Source: JAGQIB01 sp041393395
GTDB lineage: Bacteria > ARS69
Assembly (NCBI GenBank): GCA_041393395.1
Contig: JAWKKG010000007.1
Span: 1 to 64,000, forward strand
DNA: 64,000 nucleotides
Direction of reading: 5' to 3'
Shown: piece by piece, positions 27,732-37,235 of the stretch
How the letters are laid out: the number at the start of each line of letters is the position of its first letter
Position numbering within the stretch: the first letter of the stretch is position 1
Position numbers and translations under genes: made by a program
The notes under the pieces: model-generated
Databases searched by the model: none
What the model was told of the DNA's origin: nothing
The model's input: the letters and a program-made list of their open reading frames with translations, nothing else

Positions 27732-28829
27732 ATGAGCGAGTGTCGAGTCGACTTCCGTCCGCCCTTCTGTCCCGCGCCCGATTGCCCAAATCATTGGGCC
27801 ACGGGAGATTGGCGCTACAAGAAGATCGGATTCTCTGCGCCGAATCGCCGTGGTGTGCGGGCCCAGAGGTATCAATGCCAGTTGTGCCGTCGCGCCTTCC
27901 GTTTACAGACGTTTCGGACGACCTACTGGATGAAGCGTCCCGAGCTGCTCGAAGTGGTCTTCCATCGGCTTGTCGCCTGCTCCGGCTACCGTCAGATCTC
28001 GCGCGAACTCGGCGTTGCGCACACGACGGTCATGAGGATCGCACAACGACTCGCTCGCCACTGCCTGCTCTATCACTGTCATCACGCGCGCAAGTTGAAG
28101 ATCTCGGAGACTGTCGTCGTCGACGGTTTCGAGACCTTTGCTCACTCTCAGTTCTATCCGTGTCATCTGAACCTCGCGGTCGGCGGCGGAAGTCATTTCA
28201 CGTACTCGTTTACCGAGGCCGAGCTCCGTCGGAAGGGACGCATGACGGAGTGGCAGCGAGCACGTCGCGCTGAGCTCGAGGCCCTGTATGGTCGTCCCGA
28301 CCCCCGCGCGATCGAGAAGTCGATCGCGACTCTCGTGACCACGCTTCCCGTTGTGTCCGGGACGGTGCTGCGTGTGCACTCGGACGAGCACCGAGCGTAC
28401 CCCCGAGCACTCCAGCGGGTTCCGACTCCGATCGAGCATTCAGTCACGTCCTCGCGTGTCGCGCGAGTACCCTCCAACCCGCTGTTTCCTGTCAATTTGG
28501 CGGACCTACTCCTCCGACACTCGAGCTCGAACCATAAGCGGGAAACGATCGCGTTCTCGAAGACGATGCAGTCCGTGATCGATCGGCTCGCGATCTTCGT
28601 CGTGTGGCGCAACTGGGCGAAGTCCTTCTCCGAGCGACTGCAGGATGCGACGCCGGCGATGCGGATTGGTCTGGCTCGAAAGAAGCACACATTGGCAGAG
28701 ATTCTGGACGAACGTCACTTCGTGTCCAGGATCACTCTGCCGGTGCCCTGGTACGGCTACTACCGGCGTCAAGTTGCCACCCGACCGCGCGGCCGCGGTC
28801 GACCACACCGACTTCGCTACGCGGACTGA
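27732..28829 (+). CDS. Transposase with zinc ribbon, HTH and DDE-type core (IS1/IS1595-like layout)
   Basis: 365 aa from ATG at 27732. The N-terminus has a zinc-ribbon pair, CPAPDCPNH and YQCQLCRRAF, followed by an HTH (YRQISRELGVAHTTVMRIAQRL). The catalytic core likely uses Asp of VVVDGFETF, Asp of HSDEHRAYP, and Glu of NHKRETIAF. The zinc ribbon-HTH-DDE order is that of IS1 and IS1595 family transposases, but the family is not certain. Codons ending in A or T are far more common than in neighbours. The gene is intact, with no frameshift seen. Confidence 0.8.
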   Translation: MSECRVDFRPPFCPAPDCPNHWATGDWRYKKIGFSAPNRRGVRAQRYQCQLCRRAFRLQTFRTTYWMKRPELLEVVFHRLVACSGYRQISRELGVAHTTVMRIAQRLARHCLLYHCHHARKLKISETVVVDGFETFAHSQFYPCHLNLAVGGGSHFTYSFTEAELRRKGRMTEWQRARRAELEALYGRPDPRAIEKSIATLVTTLPVVSGTVLRVHSDEHRAYPRALQRVPTPIEHSVTSSRVARVPSNPLFPVNLADLLLRHSSSNHKRETIAFSKTMQSVIDRLAIFVVWRNWAKSFSERLQDATPAMRIGLARKKHTLAEILDERHFVSRITLPVPWYGYYRRQVATRPRGRGRPHRLRYAD

Positions 28830-28866
28830 AGCGGGGACTACCCCTCCCTCCGACCTTCCGAGGGAC

Positions 28867-28890
28867 GCGAGACACTCTCTTCGCACCACA
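28867..28890 (-). repeat. Right terminal inverted repeat of the insertion sequence
   Basis: Reverse complement reads TGTGGTGCGA then AGAGAGTGTCTCGC; see the left repeat for the match. It lies 38 nt after the transposase stop. Confidence 0.7.
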
Positions 28891-28928
28891 CCCTTTACCT
28901 GAGCGCTTTCGCGGGGCACAATTCCGGG

Positions 28929-29813
28929 ATGTCACAGTCCCTGGAAGCCCGCCCGAACGGGCGCCCACCCCTGAGACCACTGCTCGAGACGGACCGTGCG
29001 GAGCTCGTTCGCTACCTTCGCCAGTCCCCCGAGGAAAACGTCTATCTCCTCTCGCGCATCGCCCTGGACGGGGTGGTGAACGAGGAGTCCGTCGCGCACG
29101 GCCGCTTCTACGGTCAGTGGCAGGAGGACTCGCTGCGGGGCGTCGCCTTTTTCGGCCATCGAAAGGGGCTCACGCTGACGGGGGATTCACCCGAGTTCCT
29201 GCGCGGGGTCACGGATCTCGCGCTCGGTGCGGAGTCGGACTGGATCGTTCTCGTGGGACCGCGGGGTCCGGTGGAGGGATTCCTGTCGCACTATCGATGG
29301 CGGGGCCGCGCGATGCACCTGAATCGCTTGCAGGATTTCCAGGTGCTCACGGCGGACACACTCGGCGAGTGTGGTGCGGCGATCCGGCGCGCGGAGCCGC
29401 GCGATCTCGAGGACGTCGTGGAGATGTCGGAGCAGATGCTTCGGGAGGATTTCGACCTGCCGGCCGGAAGTCTGTCGCGGGAAGGGATCCGCGAGTCGAT
29501 GCGTCTCAAGATCCGTGACGGTCGGACGTGGGTACTGGACGACGCGGTGGGAGTCGTGTTCAAGGCGGATGTGTCGGCGCAGTACGCGGGGGGGGCGCAG
29601 ATCGAGGGCGTGTTCACCCGACCGGACGCGCGAGGTCGGGGCTTCGCGCGTCGGGGGATGGGGGCCCTGTCGGCGGAGCTTCTGCGTTCTTCGCAGTTCG
29701 TGACACTTCACGTGGACCAGCGAAACGATCCCGCGCGACGCGCGTACGAACGCGCGGGCTTCCGCACGCGGGCCGAGTTCCGGCTCGTGTTGCTCGCGGT
29801 CGCGCCGCGTTGA
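28929..29813 (+). CDS. GNAT acetyltransferase with N-terminal DUF4081-like domain
   Basis: 294 aa. Residues 15-140 form an N-terminal domain like the DUF4081 region of actinobacterial GNAT proteins (ENVYLLSRIALDG). The GNAT domain follows, with AQIEGVFTRPDARGRGFARRGM as the acetyl-CoA binding motif near residue 225. LHVDQRNDPARRAYERAGFRTRAEF is the usual C-terminal part. Start ATG at 28929, 38 nt past the insertion sequence end, with no clear ribosome site, so the element may have replaced the native leader. Substrate unknown. Confidence 0.8.
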   Translation: MSQSLEARPNGRPPLRPLLETDRAELVRYLRQSPEENVYLLSRIALDGVVNEESVAHGRFYGQWQEDSLRGVAFFGHRKGLTLTGDSPEFLRGVTDLALGAESDWIVLVGPRGPVEGFLSHYRWRGRAMHLNRLQDFQVLTADTLGECGAAIRRAEPRDLEDVVEMSEQMLREDFDLPAGSLSREGIRESMRLKIRDGRTWVLDDAVGVVFKADVSAQYAGGAQIEGVFTRPDARGRGFARRGMGALSAELLRSSQFVTLHVDQRNDPARRAYERAGFRTRAEFRLVLLAVAPR

Positions 29814-29826
29814 CGCGTCTTCCCGG

Positions 29827-31359
29827 CTAGCCTTCCGGGCCGTCAGGGCCGTGGCTCGGCACGAGTGCGGCAGGGGGGAGCGGGACGAATCGGGCGTCAC
29901 GCGTCTTCCAGCGCCCGACCCGAAACCAGCCGGCGACCAGGATTCCTCGCAGGATGCAGGTGAGGGAGATCACCCACCACACGCCGTCGAGGCCCCCGGA
30001 CGTGTGGTCCGCGAACCACCAGGCGAGCGGTACGCGCAGCACGGACATCCATACCGAGATGTGCATCGGGGGAAGCGTGTCGCCGGCGCCGGTGAAGGCC
30101 TGTCCGTAGACCATTTCCCATCCCATGAAGACCTGGGAGATCGCCACGATCCGGAGGAAGTTCACGCTCTCCGCGACCGCAGCCGGGTCCTCCGTGAACA
30201 GACGGACGAAGAACTCCGGCACCAGCAGGTACAGGCCGCCCACGATGCCGGTCGTGAGCGTGATGAGCGCGGCGCCGCGGTCCGCGACGCGTTCGGCGCG
30301 ATCGGGCTGACGGGCGCCGAGGTTCTGTCCGACCATGGCGGCGACACCCATGCCCATGGCCGCCGACGTGAGGTAGTTGACGCTCTCGAGTCGGTTGACG
30401 ATGCCGAGCGCGGCGAGCGCAGGTGCTCCGAAGGACTCGGTGAGCTTGGAGATCAGGAGATAGACGACCGAGAAAAGGATGCCCACCGCGGCGGTCGGCG
30501 TGCCGATGCGAACGATGCTCCAGGCGTCGGCCCGGGAGAAGCGAGGGAGCGGGTCGGCGGACGGTCGAATCGGGTCGGACGACGGGTGAGCCGAGGCGGA
30601 GGACGGGTGAATCGGGTCGGACGACGGGTGAGCCGATACGGACGACGGGTGCGTCGGGGCCGCCGTGGCCGGTATCGCGCCGAGGAGCGGGATGCGACGT
30701 CTCCAGGCGAGCACCGCGACGAGCGCCACCACGACGGCGTGCGAGGCGACGGTGGCGAGGGCCGCGCCTTGCACTTCGAGGCGAGGGAACGGGCCCGCTC
30801 CGAGGATGAGCAGCGGGTCCAGGACGAGGTTCAGCAGGACGCCGACCAGCGTGAACAACATCGGAGTCCGGCTGTCACCGCACGATCGAAAGATCGCCTC
30901 GATGACGAAGGCTGCGTAGAAACCCGGAGCGATGAGGGAGTAGATCCGGAAGTAGTTCGCGCTCATCTCCGCGATCCGCGGGTCTTCGAACAGGATCCGG
31001 AACAGCGTCGGCGACGCGAACCAGCCGATCGCGGAGATCACGGCGCCCGTGAGCGCGGACGCGAGGAGTCCGGTGCGGGCGACGAGCGAGGCGTCGGCGT
31101 CGCGATCGGCACCGACAGCCTGGGCCACGAGGGCTCCGACCCCGGCCGTGAACAGGTCCCCGATCGCCATCAGGGACCAGCTCGCGAAGAAGCACGCGGA
31201 AACGGCGCCGATCGCCTCGGCGCTGACGCGTCCGACCCACAGCATGTCGGCCAGCCCGTAGAGCGTGTGCAGCAGGTGCGACACGAACACCGGCCAGGCG
31301 AGTCGGAGGAGCTCGGGAGTGATCGGGCCGCCGGTGAGCCGGCGGATGGGCGCGCTCAA
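29827..31359 (-). CDS. MATE-family multidrug efflux transporter
   Basis: 510 aa with twelve membrane helices in two similar halves, the NorM/DinF design for cation-coupled drug or metabolite export. LLRLAWPVFVSHLLHTLYGLADMLWVG in the N-half and LTTGIVGGLYLLVPEFFVRLFTEDP in the C-half are typical. Start is TTG at 31359. The central cytoplasmic loop between the halves (residues 231-275) is expanded by five tandem copies of a 7-residue unit (HPSSxxx). The stop lies 13 nt from the GNAT stop on the other strand. Confidence 0.92.
   Translation of the reverse strand: MSAPIRRLTGGPITPELLRLAWPVFVSHLLHTLYGLADMLWVGRVSAEAIGAVSACFFASWSLMAIGDLFTAGVGALVAQAVGADRDADASLVARTGLLASALTGAVISAIGWFASPTLFRILFEDPRIAEMSANYFRIYSLIAPGFYAAFVIEAIFRSCGDSRTPMLFTLVGVLLNLVLDPLLILGAGPFPRLEVQGAALATVASHAVVVALVAVLAWRRRIPLLGAIPATAAPTHPSSVSAHPSSDPIHPSSASAHPSSDPIRPSADPLPRFSRADAWSIVRIGTPTAAVGILFSVVYLLISKLTESFGAPALAALGIVNRLESVNYLTSAAMGMGVAAMVGQNLGARQPDRAERVADRGAALITLTTGIVGGLYLLVPEFFVRLFTEDPAAVAESVNFLRIVAISQVFMGWEMVYGQAFTGAGDTLPPMHISVWMSVLRVPLAWWFADHTSGGLDGVWWVISLTCILRGILVAGWFRVGRWKTRDARFVPLPPAALVPSHGPDGPEG
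30547..30651 (-). repeat. Five 21-bp tandem repeats inside the MATE gene
   Basis: Five in-frame units encode HPSSVSA, HPSSDPI, HPSSASA, HPSSDPI and RPSADPL. Units two and four are identical in protein, so copies alternate, which suggests duplication of a 42-bp pair. They fall in the loop that joins the two MATE halves. Confidence 0.85.
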
Positions 31360-31369
31360 TCGGAACCGG

Positions 31370-33160
31370 TCAGCGCAGCAGCAGCATGCGGCGGGAGTCC
31401 GAGTACTCGCCGGACTGGAGGCGGTAGTAGTAGACGCCCGGGGCGGCGGTGCGCCCGACCTCGTCGGTGCCGTCCCAGCGACGTTCGTGCGGGCCGGCGG
31501 GGAGGCGCTCGCCGTCGATCAGGCGGCGCACGAGACGGCCGGACACGTCGAAGACCGCGAGACGCACGTCGGATTCGCGCGGGAGGGAGAACGCGAGCGC
31601 GGTGGAACCGCGGAACGGATTCGGGCGCGGAGCGGCCAGCGCGAACGGGACGGCGGCCTCCGGATCGAGGACGTCGACTGCGCCGTCGACGTCGATGGTG
31701 ACGAACCACTCGGTCTCCGGACTGAACGCGTCGCGGTTCGTGATCACGACCGCGAGCATCGCGAGGTCGGACCATTCGCACGGAAGCTCGAGTGCGGCGC
31801 CCGTGCCGTCGACGGGAACCGGGATGACCTCGCGCACGCCACTCGTGCGCAGCAGCAGGGCCGACATCGAACACCGGGCGGCGCCCGCGCCGGTGAGCGC
31901 CAGCACCGGACTTCCGATGCGGTCCCCCGCCTGGATCAAGAGATAGTGCGACTCGAGCCCGCCGAGTCGTCCGGATCGCGTGGCCGAGGGCTCCACGACG
32001 TGCGCGACGTACGGCGGCGTCGGCCACGCCGCGGCCTCGTCGAATCCCATGGGCTTGCCCCCGGAGTTCGCGCCGCAGAAGTACGACCAGAGACCGAGCT
32101 CGCGCGCCTCGGTCGCGACGTCGGAGCCGTACGCGTTCAGCGCGAACTCGAAGCTCTCTCTCGCGTCTTCCTGACGCATCGCCGAGCGTCGATCGAAGAA
32201 CTCCTTCAGGAGCTCCACGCCGTGCCGCTGTTCGAGCAGGTGCTGCCACACGCAGGCGCCGTAGCCGGCCGGGAGCCACGAGTCGGGGTTGCTGACAGGA
32301 GAGCGCTCCGCGACATAGCGGACGTAATCGTCGACCTGGTCGAACACGAAATCCTCGGCCCACGTCGCGTCGGCTTCCAGCCAGCCGCCTTCGGTCCAGC
32401 CGCTTGCCGCGTACTGCGATGCGTGCTTGGTCTCGTGCGCGATCGTCACCTTCGCCGCGCCGCGATCCGAGCCCTCGGGATCCGAGTTGTCCGGGAACCC
32501 GAGGAAGTCGTTGTGCAGCGAGATCACGGGGAATCCGCCGACGATGCGCGTGAGCCCGTAGGCGTTCATCGCGCGGAACTCGACGTCGACGAGCCCATCC
32601 CGTCCGACGGGAGAGGCGAACCCCGCGTTGCGGAACGTCGTGCGAGACGTCTCGGCCCAGGCTCCGGCGCGCTCGACGAAGTCCGGAACTCCGGACGCGT
32701 CGAGATCGTCGGAGGGCACGGCATCCTCGCCGATCGTGTCGTAGGCAAAGCGGAAGTGCGCGGTGACGTATTCATTCGTCGCGCTGCGCGGCGCGAGGTA
32801 GCCCTCGATCAGCGCGCGCACGGGAATCGAGAGTCCGCCGCGCATGCGCTCGAACTCCCATACGAGCCCGGTCGCGGACTTCGTGGGGATCGCGTCCACG
32901 GAACGGAGCCCGTCCGGCAGTTCGCCCGGGGCGAACACCCGCTGGAACTGGAGGAGGAGTCCCTCTTCCCAGGTGATTTGCCCCGTCTCGCGCAGCTCGT
33001 CGACGCGGGACGCAAAACCGCTCTCGGTGAGCGGAGTGGCGGCCTTCGCCGGAGCGAACGCGACGAGCGCGAACAGAACGGGCCGCAGCTCGGAGAGGCT
33101 GAGCCCGAATCGGGGGCGTCGGAGACGCACGTCTCCTCCAGGGAATGAGGACTCCGCCAT
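31370..33160 (-). CDS. Secreted putative metalloprotease (MXAN_6640-like) with FlgD-Ig-like C-terminal domain
   Basis: 596 aa from ATG at 33160. The N-terminus has a signal-like segment ending AFAPAKAA. The middle region carries VTIAHETKHASQYAASG, an HExxH motif, followed by GGWLEADATWAEDFV, a plausible third-ligand Glu; this resembles the MXAN_6640 group of putative proteases. The C-terminal 80 residues (PNPFRGSTALAFSLP, VFDVSGRLVRRLIDG, APGVYYYRL) match the FlgD Ig-like or secretion-sorting domains common in the FCB superphylum. Peptidase activity is inferred from the motif only. The ribosome site is weak. The next gene starts 10 nt downstream. Confidence 0.78.
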   Translation of the reverse strand: MAESSFPGGDVRLRRPRFGLSLSELRPVLFALVAFAPAKAATPLTESGFASRVDELRETGQITWEEGLLLQFQRVFAPGELPDGLRSVDAIPTKSATGLVWEFERMRGGLSIPVRALIEGYLAPRSATNEYVTAHFRFAYDTIGEDAVPSDDLDASGVPDFVERAGAWAETSRTTFRNAGFASPVGRDGLVDVEFRAMNAYGLTRIVGGFPVISLHNDFLGFPDNSDPEGSDRGAAKVTIAHETKHASQYAASGWTEGGWLEADATWAEDFVFDQVDDYVRYVAERSPVSNPDSWLPAGYGACVWQHLLEQRHGVELLKEFFDRRSAMRQEDARESFEFALNAYGSDVATEARELGLWSYFCGANSGGKPMGFDEAAAWPTPPYVAHVVEPSATRSGRLGGLESHYLLIQAGDRIGSPVLALTGAGAARCSMSALLLRTSGVREVIPVPVDGTGAALELPCEWSDLAMLAVVITNRDAFSPETEWFVTIDVDGAVDVLDPEAAVPFALAAPRPNPFRGSTALAFSLPRESDVRLAVFDVSGRLVRRLIDGERLPAGPHERRWDGTDEVGRTAAPGVYYYRLQSGEYSDSRRMLLLR

Positions 33161-33261
33161 TATAGAGAGGAAGCGAGGGTGACCGCAACACGTGCGGAGC
33201 CTGCCGGCGGGTCCGCGCCGCTCGCCCAACTCGTTTGTGGACAACGGCTTGGAGTTGGAGG

Positions 33262-35625
33262 CTATCGGCCCCGGCGCCGCTTCGCGCCCTTGCCGCCCTT
33301 CTTCCGGGCCTTCCGGCCTGCCGCGGGCCGAGGGCCGGCCGCCGCCCCCGGGCGCCGTCTGCCCCCGCCGTGGCCGGATCCCGTACGTTCACGGCCTGCC
33401 GTAGCCGTGGACCCCGCCCGACCTCGCCCCGTTCCACCCGATCCTCCTCGACGGGCGGCGCTGCCCACCGGTCCCCGATCGTTCGCTCCGTCGCCGGACC
33501 TCTCCGGCCGGCTCGTTCTCCTTCCGTCCGCGGGGCGAAGCTCGATCTGGCCGATCGCCGGGTGAACGGCCTGCACGACGACGCGAACGGGATCCCCGAT
33601 GCCGTACCTCTTCTTGAGGCGCTTGCCGAGCAGCACCCGGACGTCGGGGAGGAAGCGGTAGTAGTCGTCGTCCAGATCGTCGAGGCGCACGCGCCCCTCG
33701 ACGTAGTGCTCGAGCAGTTCCACGAAGAACCCGTCCTCGTTGATGCCCGAGATCACGCCCTCGAACTCGTCGCCGACCCGGTCGCGCAGCAGGTACGCGC
33801 GCATCACGTCGAGGACGTCGTACTCGCACTGCGACGCCGCTTGCTCGCGCTGCGAGGACTGGTTCGCGATGCGTCGCAGCGCGCCGCGATCGGCCCGCCG
33901 CCCTTCGCGTGAGAGCAGCGACTTCGCGAGGCGGTGCACGATCAGATCCGGGTACCGGCGGATCGGGCTCGTGAAGTGCAGGTAGCGCTCCGATGCGAGA
34001 CCGTAGTGTCCCGTGTTCTCCTCCGCGTACTCGGCGCGCATCATCGTGCGGAGCAGGATGTGATGCAGGGCCCGCTCCGCGGGCGTGCCACGAACGGTGC
34101 GGAGGAAGCGTGCCAGCGCACCGCTGGTGGCGAGCCCGCCGAAGTCCGGCAACTGTCCCCAGGCGCGGGCGAACTCCGTGAAGTCGCGGAGCTTCACGGG
34201 GTCGGGCGGAGCGTGTACCCGGAAGATCGTGGGTGCGTTCTTCTCCACGAACCAGTCCGCCACGGCCTCGTTTGCCGCGATCATCATTTCCTCGATCAAG
34301 CGGTGCGCGTCGTTCCGCTCCGCGCGCACGACGTCGTCCGGCTCGCCTTCCGCGTCGAACACGATCTCGGGCTCGGGCAGATCGAAATCCAGGCTGCCGC
34401 GCTCCACGCGTCTCGCGCGGAGCAGCTCCATGAGGCGATGGAACAGCACGACCTGGGGGCGCCACTCGGTGATGCCTTCGACCTCCTCGCCGGCGAGCAC
34501 GCGGGCGACCGCCTCGTAGGTCCAGCGGCCGTGCGAGCGGATCACGCTCTCGTACAGACGCGTCCTCGTCCGGCGTCCGTCGCGGTCGAAGTCCATTTCC
34601 GCGGTGAGCGTGAGACGGTCCTCGTTCGGCCGGAGACTCGCGAGTCCGTTGGACAGCTTCTCCGGCAGCATGGGGATCACGCGATCGGGGAAGTAGACGC
34701 TCGTGCCGCGCTCGAAGGCTTCGCGGTCGAGCGGCGAGTCGGCCGTGACCCAGTGCGACACGTCGGCGATCGACACCCGCAGTCGCAGACCGGAGTCCGA
34801 CCGTGGCTCGATCGACACCGCGTCGTCGAAATCGCGTGCGTCGGCGCCGTCGATCGTGAACGTGGGCACGCCGCGGAGGTCCTCACGGCCGGCGAGCGCC
34901 TCCGGCGGGATCCCGACCGGCAGCGACTCCGCCTCCTCCAGTGCGTCGTCCGGGAAGCGACGGGTGAGGCCGTGCCGGTGGATGACGGTGGCCACGAGCG
35001 TTCCGAGCTCGCCCGGCGCCCCCAGGATCGCGACGATGCGACCGACGGCGGCGCGGTGCCCGTCCGGCCAGTCGCGGAGCTCGACCTCCACGATCTCGCC
35101 GGGACGCGGGGTGACAGCTCCGGGCACGAGCTCGATCTCACCGTTCCAGATCTCCGGATCCGGGAGCACGAACTCGTGCGCTCCCTCCGTCCGGTACGAT
35201 CCCGTCACGGAATGACGGCCGCGTTTCACCACCGCGAGAACGCGTCCGGCGAGTCGACCAAAGCGGCCGGGGACGGCGATCGCCCGCACGGTGTCGCCGT
35301 CGAGAACGTCCGGGATCTCGCGCGCGGGCAGGAACAGGTCCTCGTCGTCCTCGCGGACGAGGAAGCCGAACCCGTGCCGGTGTCTCCGCACGACACCCTC
35401 GATCGCGACGTCTTCGTCCGTCGTGTCGCGGCCGAGACGGTAGCCGCGCCCCTTCGCGACCTGGAGGCTGCCGTCTTTCAGCAACGTCTTCAGCCAGCGC
35501 CGGAACCGCGGCCGCTGCGCACGCGTCACCGCGCACTCGTCCGCGAGCTCGTCGAAACCGAGGCGACGTCCGGGAGCCGATCGCAGCGCCCGGAGAACGT
35601 CCTCGCGGCGGAACTCGTCGCGCAT
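33262..35625 (-). CDS. rnr: Ribonuclease R (RNB-family exoribonuclease)
   Basis: 787 aa; processive 3'-5' degradation of structured RNA. The N-terminus is a winged-helix domain (MRDEFRREDVLRALR), then two cold-shock domains (GFGFLVREDDEDLFLPARE). The RNB catalytic region has FTIDGADARDFDDAVSIE, the Asp cluster that binds Mg. FTSPIRRYPDLIVHRL follows, then an S1 domain (GDEFEGVISGINEDGFFVEL) and a long Lys/Arg/Gly-rich tail. ATG at 35625 shares a base with the peptidase stop (TGATG), so it is translated from the same transcript. Length is normal for the family. Confidence 0.95.
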   Translation of the reverse strand: MRDEFRREDVLRALRSAPGRRLGFDELADECAVTRAQRPRFRRWLKTLLKDGSLQVAKGRGYRLGRDTTDEDVAIEGVVRRHRHGFGFLVREDDEDLFLPAREIPDVLDGDTVRAIAVPGRFGRLAGRVLAVVKRGRHSVTGSYRTEGAHEFVLPDPEIWNGEIELVPGAVTPRPGEIVEVELRDWPDGHRAAVGRIVAILGAPGELGTLVATVIHRHGLTRRFPDDALEEAESLPVGIPPEALAGREDLRGVPTFTIDGADARDFDDAVSIEPRSDSGLRLRVSIADVSHWVTADSPLDREAFERGTSVYFPDRVIPMLPEKLSNGLASLRPNEDRLTLTAEMDFDRDGRRTRTRLYESVIRSHGRWTYEAVARVLAGEEVEGITEWRPQVVLFHRLMELLRARRVERGSLDFDLPEPEIVFDAEGEPDDVVRAERNDAHRLIEEMMIAANEAVADWFVEKNAPTIFRVHAPPDPVKLRDFTEFARAWGQLPDFGGLATSGALARFLRTVRGTPAERALHHILLRTMMRAEYAEENTGHYGLASERYLHFTSPIRRYPDLIVHRLAKSLLSREGRRADRGALRRIANQSSQREQAASQCEYDVLDVMRAYLLRDRVGDEFEGVISGINEDGFFVELLEHYVEGRVRLDDLDDDYYRFLPDVRVLLGKRLKKRYGIGDPVRVVVQAVHPAIGQIELRPADGRRTSRPERSGDGANDRGPVGSAARRGGSGGTGRGRAGSTATAGRERTGSGHGGGRRRPGAAAGPRPAAGRKARKKGGKGAKRRRGR

Positions 35626-37235
35626 CAAGCGGTCCGGGCCAGCGGCTCCACGTACGGCGCGGGGTCGAGCGACTCCCCGGTGGCGAATCGCAGTGCCTCG
35701 TTCCACGGGCGACGAGCGCCGTGCCGGAAGAGACGTTCGGAGAGCAACGTTCCGGCCTGCTTCTTCTCGAACCAGCGGGACGTTCCGGTCTCGCTCGCGA
35801 GCCACGCGTCGAGCTGGGAGGCCATGAGGTCGCCCAGCAGGTAGTTGTGGTAGTACGCCGGCGCGAGCGCGACGTGCAGCTTGCACGCCCAGTCGGCCGC
35901 TCCCTCGCGTCCCTCGGGACGCGGCACGCCCTGGAAACGCTCGACCAGTTCCCACCAGAACGCATTCAGGTCCCGGGTCGGGTCGGCGTAGAGGCCGCGC
36001 TCGAAGTGCACCATCACCATCACCCAGCGCGTGAACGTGAGGAGTTTCGCACGCCGGTACGCGGCGAGGGGCTCGCGGATCTCGTCGATCGCGGACGCGG
36101 GCGCGCCGACCTCGTGCACGAGCCAGTCCGGATCGCTCGCGAAGCGGCCGAACAGCAACGCGATCGCCTCCGTGGAGAGCGTGTGCGCGGGCGCGCGCAG
36201 CAGCCAGGGCAGATCCCGGCCGAGACCGAGGTCGTACACCGCGTGGCCGAACTCGTGGAGCATCGTGTCCATCCAGTACTCGTCCGTCGCGACGTTGCAG
36301 AGCACCCGCACGTCGTCGATCGACCGATCGACGTGCGTGCAGAACGCGTGCTGGTTCTTGCCCTCGCGCGGGAACAGGTCGGAGCGCTCGATCGTGGCGT
36401 CGACGTCGAAGCCGAGCCGCTCGCAGAACCGCTTCGTCAGCGTGACGAGATCCGTGCCTTCGTAGAAGCGACCGAGATCGAGGTCGGCGGGCGCGGGCGC
36501 TTCCTGGAAGAACGGGTCGGCGAGGTGCCACGGCCGGACGTCCGTCGCCGCGATGCCGAAGCGCTTCGCCTGGCGCGCGAACAGGTCGGTCCGGAATTCG
36601 ACCCACGCGTCGCGTGACAGATCCACGAGTCGATCGAACGTGGAGATCAGGAAATCCTCGTCGATTTCCTGCCGCACGAGATCCATGGACCAGTAGCTCG
36701 AGTGACCCATGTCGCGCGCCGCGCGGTTGCGCAGCTCGACCATCTCCAGGACCGTCGGCGCGACCACCGGGCCGATCGCCTTGGAGGCTTCCCAGGCGCG
36801 CCGGCGCAGGGCCAGATCCTCGGAGTCGCGCAGGATCCCGCGGATCTCGTTCTCGGAGACGGCGCGTCCGTCGAGGTCCGGGCGGAAACGCGCGTAGGTC
36901 GACTCGGCGGTCGCCTCGAGCGCGACGAGCTGTTCCAGCAGTTTCGGATCGGTCTGGTTCGCGGCGAAGTCGAGCCACGCGAGTTCGACCTGCCGGCGCA
37001 GATCGTCGTCGGCGTCGCGGGCGAGTTCCGCGCGGAACTCGCCGAGTCGCGCGAACGATTCGCGATCCGAGAGGAGACGTCGGATGGCCGACTCCTCGCG
37101 GGCCGCGGCACGTTCCCATTCCTCTTCACCCGTCTGCGCGAGCTTCCAGCCCGCTTCGTGCGATGCCGTCTCGCGCGGAGCGCGTTCGGCGACGTGCGCT
37201 TCGATCCAGGTTCGGGCTCGTTCGACAGGGGTCAC
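35625..37235 (-). CDS. M3/M2-like zinc metallopeptidase
   Basis: 536 aa from GTG at 37235, which overlaps the upstream stop as GTGA. An all-helical protein with the zinc motif MLHEFGHAVYDLG near residue 326 and LSTEAIALLFGRF near 354 for the third ligand. This order is that of oligoendopeptidase/M3 and the related M2 family, which cleave short peptides. The N-terminal helical region (LDFAANQTDPKLLEQLVALE) also fits. No signal peptide, so it should be cytoplasmic. M3 is my first choice, M2 is possible. Confidence 0.85.
   Translation of the reverse strand: MTPVERARTWIEAHVAERAPRETASHEAGWKLAQTGEEEWERAAAREESAIRRLLSDRESFARLGEFRAELARDADDDLRRQVELAWLDFAANQTDPKLLEQLVALEATAESTYARFRPDLDGRAVSENEIRGILRDSEDLALRRRAWEASKAIGPVVAPTVLEMVELRNRAARDMGHSSYWSMDLVRQEIDEDFLISTFDRLVDLSRDAWVEFRTDLFARQAKRFGIAATDVRPWHLADPFFQEAPAPADLDLGRFYEGTDLVTLTKRFCERLGFDVDATIERSDLFPREGKNQHAFCTHVDRSIDDVRVLCNVATDEYWMDTMLHEFGHAVYDLGLGRDLPWLLRAPAHTLSTEAIALLFGRFASDPDWLVHEVGAPASAIDEIREPLAAYRRAKLLTFTRWVMVMVHFERGLYADPTRDLNAFWWELVERFQGVPRPEGREGAADWACKLHVALAPAYYHNYLLGDLMASQLDAWLASETGTSRWFEKKQAGTLLSERLFRHGARRPWNEALRFATGESLDPAPYVEPLARTA

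Larger units (their letters stand above)
27684..28890 (+). mobile_element. Insertion sequence with 24-bp imperfect terminal inverted repeats
   Basis: A single transposase gene is flanked by inverted repeats: left 27684-27707 starting TGTGGTGCGG and right 28867-28890 (reversed) starting TGTGGTGCGA. They match at 19 of 24 positions, including TGTGGTGCG and GTGTCT. The element is about 1.2 kb and clearly richer in A+T than its surroundings. No target-site duplication is evident next to the ends, so the insertion is old or the ends are slightly misplaced. Confidence 0.75.

Noticed and set aside
30547..30651. Tandem repeats as a possible CRISPR array
   Set aside because: The units are 21 bp, contiguous without spacers and in frame with the MATE protein.
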